Shown in pieces: positions 56,271-61,868 of a stretch of 61,868 nt of DNA. Position 1 is the stretch's first letter. Every line of letters starts with the position of its first letter. Made by a program: the position numbers and the translations under genes. This stretch comes from Bacteroides sp. (GTDB taxonomy: Bacteria > Bacteroidota > Bacteroidia > Bacteroidales > Muribaculaceae), in NCBI GenBank assembly GCA_014801735.1, contig JAAVDO010000002.1:1-61868 (forward strand), written 5' to 3'. The notes beneath the pieces were generated by a model. The model was not told the DNA's origin. It did not search any database and worked only from the letters and a program-made list of their open reading frames with translations.

Positions 56271-56954
56271 ATGAATCAAGACTTCAGAAACTATGCCGTG
56301 AAACATCTCGGCATGAACGGGCTGGCACTCGATCAGTATGTGAGCAAGGTAGCTCCGATCAGTGCAAGCTATATATCACCCACCATTATTGAAGAAAGGC
56401 AGCTCAATGTTGCCCAGATGGACGTGTTCTCGCGTCTGATGATGGACCGCATCATCTTTCTCGGCACCGAGGTAAACGACTACACCGCCAACGTGATCCA
56501 GGCACAGTTGCTTTATCTCGACTCGGCCGATCCCGGAAAAGATGTGAGCATCTATATCAATTCGCCCGGTGGATCGGTATATGCCGGCCTTGGCATATAT
56601 GACACCATGCAGTATATCTCGAGCGACGTAGCAACTATCTGCACCGGCATAGCAGCATCTATGGCAGCGGTTCTGCTCGTATCGGGCACACAGGGCAAGC
56701 GCTTCGCCCTGCGCCACTCGCGCGTGATGATTCACCAGCCGATGGGAGGTGCACAGGGTCAGGCCAGCGATATCGAAATCACTGCCCGTGAGATCCAGAA
56801 ACTGAAAAAGGAACTCTATACCATAATCGCCGATCATTCGGGTCAGCCATTTGAAAAGGTGGAACGCGACAGCGACCGCGACTACTGGATGACAGCCGAG
56901 GAGGCTAAGGAATACGGCATGATCGACGATGTGCTGATCAAAGCCAAGCACTAA
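56271..56954 (+). CDS. clpP: ATP-dependent Clp protease proteolytic subunit
   Basis: Serine protease of 227 residues that forms the two-ring ClpP chamber. The catalytic triad is S130 in IAASMAAV, H155 in VMIHQP and D204 in DSDRD; the spacing (25 and 49) equals that of E. coli ClpP. The N-terminal 35 residues probably include a short propeptide. It works with ClpX (next gene) and probably ClpC. clpX starts 28 bases later. Confidence 0.97.
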   Translation: MNQDFRNYAVKHLGMNGLALDQYVSKVAPISASYISPTIIEERQLNVAQMDVFSRLMMDRIIFLGTEVNDYTANVIQAQLLYLDSADPGKDVSIYINSPGGSVYAGLGIYDTMQYISSDVATICTGIAASMAAVLLVSGTQGKRFALRHSRVMIHQPMGGAQGQASDIEITAREIQKLKKELYTIIADHSGQPFEKVERDSDRDYWMTAEEAKEYGMIDDVLIKAKH

Positions 56955-56981
56955 ACGCAATCTGACTTATAAAAATCAGTA

Positions 56982-58277
56982 ATGGCAAAAAAGAAAACGC
57001 CTTCCGACCAGGACGTCCGTTGTTCATTCTGCGGCAATCCGCCTTCGTTTGACACCATCATGGTGCCGAACGCTTCGGGCGACGCGTTCATCTGCTCGGA
57101 TTGTGTGGAACAGCTCACAGGCGCCATCTCGCTCTACCGTGAACAGAACGGTATGAACACGGGAAAGAAGAAAGCAGCCACAACAAAGTCCAAGAACGAC
57201 ATACCGACTCCGAAAGAGATCGCTGATTTTCTGGACAAATACGTTATAGGACAGGAATCGGCCAAGAAGTATCTTTCGGTAGCTGTGTATAACCACTACA
57301 AACGTCTTGCCCTTCACGAGGGTACGGCCGACACTAAGCCCGACGAAGATGTAGAGGTCGAAAAGAGCAACATCATAATGGTTGGTCCTACCGGAACCGG
57401 CAAGACTCTGCTGGCCAGAACCATCGCCCGACTACTCGACGTACCGTTCACAATAGTCGATGCTACGGTGCTCACCGAGGCCGGCTATGTAGGCGAGGAT
57501 GTCGAGAGTCTTCTGACCCGTCTGCTCCAGGCAGCCGACTACGACGTGGAGCGTGCAGAGCGCGGCATTGTGTTTATCGACGAAATCGATAAGATAGCCC
57601 GCAAGAGCGACAATCCGTCGATCACAAGAGACGTAAGCGGCGAAGGCGTGCAGCAGGGACTGCTCAAGCTTCTGGAAGGTTCGATTGTGAACGTTCCGCC
57701 GCAGGGTGGCCGCAAGCATCCGGAACAGAAGATGATTCCGGTAGACACGAAAAATATCCTGTTTATATGCGGTGGCGCTTTCGACGGTATTGAACGCAAG
57801 ATAGCCCAGAGACTTAACACTCACGTGGTTGGTTACAGCAACAACCAGGAGCGTCACGGCGTTGACCGCGACAACCTGTTGCAATATGTTGCCCCACAAG
57901 ACCTGAAAGCCTTCGGACTCATCCCTGAGATCATTGGCCGTCTGCCGATACTGACTAACCTCGAGCCACTTGACCGCGACGCCCTGCGCCGTGTGCTCAC
58001 AGAGCCCAAAAACGCTATCATCAAGCAGTATATCACACTGTTTGCAATGGACGGAGTGAAACTGACGTTCACGGAAGACGCACTCGACCTGATAGTGGAC
58101 AAGGCCATAGAGTATAAACTTGGAGCCAGAGGACTGCGCTCGATAGTCGAATCGATCATGATTGATCCGATGTATGAGCTGCCTGGCAAAAAAGATGTGA
58201 AGACATTTGAAGTGACACGCGACTATGCTCTCGAGAAGCTGCGCCGCGCCAACTTCGAAACAGCCGTCTTCAAATAA
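56982..58277 (+). CDS. clpX: ClpX unfoldase of the ClpXP protease
   Basis: AAA+ unfoldase of 431 residues. The N-terminal zinc-binding domain has C14, C17, C38 and C41. Walker A is GPTGTGKTL (about 134-142), the pore loop is GYVGEDVES, Walker [11 protein letters not shown]. An IGF-like ClpP loop lies in the 265-280 region. It brings tagged or folded substrates to ClpP. It shares the clpP transcript. Confidence 0.97.
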   Translation: MAKKKTPSDQDVRCSFCGNPPSFDTIMVPNASGDAFICSDCVEQLTGAISLYREQNGMNTGKKKAATTKSKNDIPTPKEIADFLDKYVIGQESAKKYLSVAVYNHYKRLALHEGTADTKPDEDVEVEKSNIIMVGPTGTGKTLLARTIARLLDVPFTIVDATVLTEAGYVGEDVESLLTRLLQAADYDVERAERGIVFIDEIDKIARKSDNPSITRDVSGEGVQQGLLKLLEGSIVNVPPQGGRKHPEQKMIPVDTKNILFICGGAFDGIERKIAQRLNTHVVGYSNNQERHGVDRDNLLQYVAPQDLKAFGLIPEIIGRLPILTNLEPLDRDALRRVLTEPKNAIIKQYITLFAMDGVKLTFTEDALDLIVDKAIEYKLGARGLRSIVESIMIDPMYELPGKKDVKTFEVTRDYALEKLRRANFETAVFK

Positions 58278-58402
58278 CCGAGAAAACCCGACACGAAACA
58301 GAACGAGAATCATGACCAAATATCAGTCTCGCCTGTGAATGCCGGGCTTTCGCATAATCTCTCATCAAATAATCCCCCCTCGCCAATCAATCACTTTCAT
58401 CC

Positions 58403-60586
58403 ATGAGCACTGTCACCAACCTGTCGGCCGCCTTAAAACATCATTTCGGTTTCGACAAATTCAAGGGCAATCAGGAAGCCATCATGACCAGCCTTCTGGA
58501 AGGCAACGACACTTTCGTGTTAATGCCTACCGGCGGAGGCAAGAGCCTGTGCTACCAGTTGCCGGCGTTGCTCATGGAAGGAACAGCCATCGTCATCTCG
58601 CCTCTGATAGCCCTGATGAAAAATCAGGTCGATGCCATGCGCAACTTTTCGGAAGCTGATGCGATAGCCCATTTTCTCAATTCGTCGCTCAATAAGGCAT
58701 CGATCGACCGCGTGAAGAGCGATATTGTAGAGGGAAAGACCAAACTGCTGTATGTAGCGCCCGAGAGTCTTACGAAAGAAGACAATATCGAGTTCCTGCG
58801 TTCGGTAGCCATATCTTTCTATGCCGTTGACGAAGCTCACTGCATATCGGAGTGGGGTCATGATTTCCGTCCGGAATACCGCCGTATACGCCCGATAATC
58901 AATATTATCGGCAAACGTCCGGTGATAGCCCTGACAGCAACGGCAACCCCCAAGGTACAGCACGACATACAGAAGAATCTCGGAATGCTCGACGCCAAGG
59001 TTTTCAAATCGTCGTTCAACCGCGAGAATCTGTATTACGAGGTGAGGCCCAAAACGGCCAATACCGATAAAGACATAATACGCTTCATAAAGTCGAATCC
59101 GGGCAAAAGCGGCATAATCTATTGTCTGAGCAGGAAGAAGGTGGAGGAGCTTGCCGAGAAACTGATTGTAAACGACATCAAGGCACTCCCCTATCACGCC
59201 GGTATGGATTCGGCAACCCGCTCGGCAAATCAGGATGCTTATCTGCTCGAGAAGGTCGACGTGATAGTGGCTACAATAGCATTCGGCATGGGAATAGACA
59301 AACCCGACGTCAGGTTCGTGATTCACTATGACATGCCGAAGTCGCTCGAAGGCTACTATCAGGAAACCGGACGCGCAGGACGCGACGGCGGCGAAGGCCA
59401 GTGCATAACCTTCTACTCAGCCAAAGACCTGAGAAAGATGGAGAAATTCATGCACGGCAAGCCCGTGGCCGAACAGGAGATAGGCAAACAGCTTCTGATC
59501 GAGACATCGAGCTATGCGGAGTCGAGTGTATGTCGCCGCAGGTCGTTGCTGCATTACTTTGGAGAGGAATATCCCGAGGAAAACTGCAACAACTGTGACA
59601 ACTGCCGCCACCCGAGGAAAAAGGTCGAGGCCAAAGAAGAGCTGCTGGCGGTGCTCAGCGTGATTCTTGCCATGAAAGAGAAATTCAGGGCCGACCACGT
59701 GGTAGACGTGCTTAGAGGTACGGCTACCGACGATGTGAAAGGCTACAGACACGACAGACTTGAGGATTTCGGCTGCTGCGACGACAAAGACGCCAGGATG
59801 CTCGGATCCGTGATCCGTCAGGGCTGCTTGGCCGGATATATAGAGCGCGATATCGAGACATACGGAGTTCTGAAAGTGACTCAAAAAGGACATCAATTCT
59901 TAAGTAAACCTCAATCGTTTAAAATAGTGGAGGATACCGTTTACAATGAAGACGACGAGGAATCGTTGTCGGTGAAAGGAGGAGCCGGCTGTGCGGCCGA
60001 CCCCGAGCTCTATTCAATTTTGAAAGATTTACGCAAGAAGATTGCTTCTCGCCATTCCCTACCCCCGTACGTCATATTCCAGGATCCTTCGCTTGAAGCG
60101 ATGGCAACTACCTATCCTATCACCATAGAGGAGCTCGCCGGCATCTCGGGTGTAGGCATGGGCAAGGCAAAGCGTTACGGTGAGGATTTCATCAAGGTGA
60201 TACGCCGCCATGTGGAAGAAAATGAGATAGAGCGACCAGAAGACATGGTGGTTCGCACCGTGGCCAATAAGAGCAAGGTGAAGATCTCTATCATACAAGC
60301 TATCGACCGCAAGGTGCCCCTGGAGGACATAGCTATCAGCAAGGGCCTTGAAATGGAGGAACTGCTCGACGAACTCGAAGCGATAGTCTATGCCGGAACA
60401 CGCATCAATATCTCGTATGACATAGCGCAGCGTCTTGACGATGACGACCGACTGGAGCTTATCGACTATTTCAAGAAAAGCGAAAACGGTTCACTCGAGG
60501 ACGCCTATGACGAATATGGCGACGTGTACAGCGAAGAGGAAATAAGACTCATGCGAATATATTTCCTTTCGGAAATGGGTAACTGA
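58403..60586 (+). CDS. recQ: ATP-dependent DNA helicase RecQ
   Basis: 3'-5' helicase of 727 residues used in recombination repair. Motif I is PTGGGKSLC (42-50), motif II DEAHCISEWGHDFRP (about 142-156) and the helicase C domain ends in QETGRAGRDG. The RecQ-specific zinc region is near 375-402 (CNNCDNC). It then has a winged helix (RQC), an HRDC domain (about 525-600: SLEAMATTYPITIEELAGISGVG) and an additional C-terminal helical region (about 620-727) often found in Bacteroidetes RecQ. The ABC ATPase gene starts 16 bases after it, so the two are co-transcribed. Confidence 0.96.
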   Translation: MSTVTNLSAALKHHFGFDKFKGNQEAIMTSLLEGNDTFVLMPTGGGKSLCYQLPALLMEGTAIVISPLIALMKNQVDAMRNFSEADAIAHFLNSSLNKASIDRVKSDIVEGKTKLLYVAPESLTKEDNIEFLRSVAISFYAVDEAHCISEWGHDFRPEYRRIRPIINIIGKRPVIALTATATPKVQHDIQKNLGMLDAKVFKSSFNRENLYYEVRPKTANTDKDIIRFIKSNPGKSGIIYCLSRKKVEELAEKLIVNDIKALPYHAGMDSATRSANQDAYLLEKVDVIVATIAFGMGIDKPDVRFVIHYDMPKSLEGYYQETGRAGRDGGEGQCITFYSAKDLRKMEKFMHGKPVAEQEIGKQLLIETSSYAESSVCRRRSLLHYFGEEYPEENCNNCDNCRHPRKKVEAKEELLAVLSVILAMKEKFRADHVVDVLRGTATDDVKGYRHDRLEDFGCCDDKDARMLGSVIRQGCLAGYIERDIETYGVLKVTQKGHQFLSKPQSFKIVEDTVYNEDDEESLSVKGGAGCAADPELYSILKDLRKKIASRHSLPPYVIFQDPSLEAMATTYPITIEELAGISGVGMGKAKRYGEDFIKVIRRHVEENEIERPEDMVVRTVANKSKVKISIIQAIDRKVPLEDIAISKGLEMEELLDELEAIVYAGTRINISYDIAQRLDDDDRLELIDYFKKSENGSLEDAYDEYGDVYSEEEIRLMRIYFLSEMGN

Positions 60587-60602
60587 TCGAAACCGGACGA
60601 CA

Positions 60603-61274
60603 ATGGAAAGGGAAGGCAAGATAGTTGACTACCGCGGCGTGGAACTGCAGAGAAAGGAACACACCGTGCTAAGCAGTGTTGATTTTTCGGTCGACGCGGG
60701 CGAGTTCGTCTATCTCATCGGCAAGGTAGGAAGCGGCAAGAGCAGTCTGCTAAAGTCGATGTATGCCGAACTTCCGCTTGCCGATGGAAAGGCTCGCGTA
60801 TTCGAATATGATCTCATGAACATGCGCCGACGAGATATTCCGTATCTCAGGCGCAGGATAGGCATAGTGTTCCAGGACTTCCAGCTCTTGACCGACCGGA
60901 ATGTGGACGAGAACCTGAGATTCGTGCTCGGTGCAACGGGCTGGCGCAACGGTGCCGAGATAGGGAGACGTATAGAGGAAGTGCTTGACGAAGTAGGAAT
61001 GACAGGCAAACACTACAAGATGCCACATGAGCTTTCGGGTGGCGAGCAGCAACGCATAGTGATTGCCCGCGCCCTTCTGAACAAGCCGCCGCTGATACTT
61101 GCCGACGAGCCGACAGGTAATCTTGACCCCGAGACGGGAATACAGATCGTCAAACGTCTGCGCGACATTGCCGAAAAGGGTACAACTGTCATTATGGCTA
61201 CCCACAACATGGAAATGGTGAACCGTTTTCCGGGTCGCGTGGTGAAATGCGTCAACAAGAAAATCAGCGAATAA
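60603..61274 (+). CDS. ftsE: FtsE-like ABC ATPase
   Basis: ABC ATPase of 223 residues, the size of FtsE. Walker A is GKVGSGKSS (40-48), Q-loop FQDFQLL, signature ELSGGEQQR (about 140) and Walker [13 protein letters not shown]. FtsE pairs with FtsX in the division site to control cell-wall amidases. No ftsX follows: a strong terminator comes after the gene. The FtsX partner must be elsewhere, or the protein may be a LolD-like ATPase. Gene symbol given on sequence style; the LolD alternative is open. Confidence 0.75.
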   Translation: MEREGKIVDYRGVELQRKEHTVLSSVDFSVDAGEFVYLIGKVGSGKSSLLKSMYAELPLADGKARVFEYDLMNMRRRDIPYLRRRIGIVFQDFQLLTDRNVDENLRFVLGATGWRNGAEIGRRIEEVLDEVGMTGKHYKMPHELSGGEQQRIVIARALLNKPPLILADEPTGNLDPETGIQIVKRLRDIAEKGTTVIMATHNMEMVNRFPGRVVKCVNKKISE

Positions 61275-61313
61275 GGCCCTAAGCAAGACTTCAGACGAAT
61301 CACATAGCGCAAC

Positions 61314-61349
61314 AAGATATATCCCGCTCTTCACGGCGGGATATATCTT
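61314..61349 (+). terminator. 14-bp hairpin after the ftsE-like gene
   Basis: AAGATATATCCCGC (61314-61327) and GCGGGATATATCTT (61336-61349) pair perfectly around an 8-base loop. It separates the recQ-ftsE transcript from uvrA. Confidence 0.85.
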
Positions 61350-61387
61350 TAAATAAGCTGAATAAAGGCAAAGATAGAGAAAAGAGG

Positions 61388-61419
61388 ATTGCATAAGTGG
61401 AGAAAAACTGGTAACTTTG
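61388..61419 (+). promoter_or_regulatory. uvrA promoter directly at the start codon
   Basis: ATTG (61388-61391) and a perfect TAACTTTG (61412-61419) are 20 bases apart. Only 6 bases lie between the -7 element and the ATG at 61426, so the transcript should start at or within about 3 bases of the start codon. Confidence 0.6.
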
Positions 61420-61425
61420 TAAGTT

Positions 61426-61868
61426 ATGGTAAAAAAGACATCGACAGAAACACGCAACGATATACGTATTTCCCGCGCCCGCGTCAACAATCTGAAAAAC
61501 GTGAGCGTGGATATTCCGCGCAATAAACTCATCACAGTGACAGGAGTGAGCGGAAGCGGAAAATCATCACTCGCCTTCGACACTCTGTATGCCGAGGGTC
61601 AGCGGCGATATGTGGAGAGCCTGAGTGCTTACGCCCGTCAGTTTATGGGCAAAATGGCCAAACCGGAATGTGACATGATAAAAGGTATTCCGCCGGCTAT
61701 AGCCATCGAACAGAAAGTGAATACACGCAACCCCCGAAGCACAGTAGGCACATCGACAGAGATATACGATTATCTGAGACTTCTGTTCGGCCGGATCGGT
61801 CGAACCTACTCTCCCGTGAGCGGTGAGGAGGTGAAAAAACATTCGGCCGACGACGTGACCGATTTTGC
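61426..61868 (+). CDS. uvrA: UvrA excinuclease subunit, N-terminal part
   Basis: The first 147 codons of uvrA; the window ends inside the gene. UvrA is the damage-recognition ATPase of nucleotide excision repair. Visible marks are [17 protein letters not shown], Walker [10 protein letters not shown] (40-48), [15 protein letters not shown] and [16 protein letters not shown], all in the usual order. The start is fixed by the lack of any other in-frame ATG before the conserved part. No LexA-like site is obvious near the promoter. Confidence 0.95.
   Translation, partial: MVKKTSTETRNDIRISRARVNNLKNVSVDIPRNKLITVTGVSGSGKSSLAFDTLYAEGQRRYVESLSAYARQFMGKMAKPECDMIKGIPPAIAIEQKVNTRNPRSTVGTSTEIYDYLRLLFGRIGRTYSPVSGEEVKKHSADDVTDF

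Overview
The window looks like chromosomal DNA of a Bacteroidales bacterium, most likely a gut Muribaculaceae-type organism. The reasons are: promoters of the Bacteroidetes type (TAnnTTTG at about -7, often with TTTG, ATTG or CTTG about 20 bases upstream); almost no Shine-Dalgarno sites; an RprX/RprY two-component system; a GldB lipoprotein; a methylmalonyl-CoA decarboxylase (succinate-to-propionate) operon; a class II ribonucleotide reductase; and a GH84 hexosaminidase. Family placement is inference from gene content and protein style. I saw no rRNA, tRNA, CRISPR array, insertion sequence or complete prophage.

Layout. 1-2.7 kb: a YbaK/ProX-type editing deacylase, then a decayed patch with a frameshifted MmcQ/YjbR gene, a tiny ORF and an unusual GC-rich, arginine-rich ORF. 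2.8-12.3 kb (minus strand): rprY-rprX, nhaA-lepA, a GH84 enzyme, adk and hpt. 12.5-15.3 kb (plus): NAD(P)HX repair enzyme and a DUF4831-like protein. 15.3-18.8 kb (minus): a beta-propeller lactonase lipoprotein, an ABM-family protein and dnaK. 19.1-22.8 kb (minus): an ECF sigma factor, a compact anti-sigma and a TonB-dependent receptor in overlapping order. 23.0-27.7 kb (plus): mce, mmdA, a lamin-tail/OadG fusion, the biotin carrier and the Na+-pump beta subunit. 27.8-34.2 kb (plus): a hypothetical gene, tcdA, dCMP deaminase, ctp-type protease, 5-formyl-THF cyclo-ligase and an ABC-F ATPase. 34.2-40.5 kb: nitroreductase (minus), nrdJ and malQ (plus). 40.6-44.3 kb (minus): dnaA, an MCE/MlaD protein and a cell-wall amidase. 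44.5-49.4 kb: gldB (plus), then gyrA and a TPR protein (minus). 49.7-61.9 kb (plus): clpC, htpG, tig, clpP, clpX, recQ, an ftsE-like ATPase and the start of uvrA.

How the genes work together. The mce-mmdA-oadG-mmdC-mmdB block couples decarboxylation of methylmalonyl-CoA to Na+ export, and NhaA elsewhere in the window exchanges Na+ for H+. The 49.7-58.3 kb block is a proteostasis cluster (Clp unfoldases, ClpP, HtpG, trigger factor), with dnaK about 30 kb away. DnaA, GyrA, RecQ, UvrA, nrdJ and dCMP deaminase serve DNA replication, repair and nucleotide supply.

The points most worth a second look are: a near-ideal sigma-54 type -24/-12 element before clpC; promoters so close to the uvrA and gldB start codons that their mRNAs may be leaderless; a GC-rich ORF resembling a terminase ATPase without a Walker A motif; a DnaA-box-like site inside the dnaA promoter; a lamin-tail domain fused to the decarboxylase gamma subunit; and Gly in GyrA at the position of E. 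coli Asp87.
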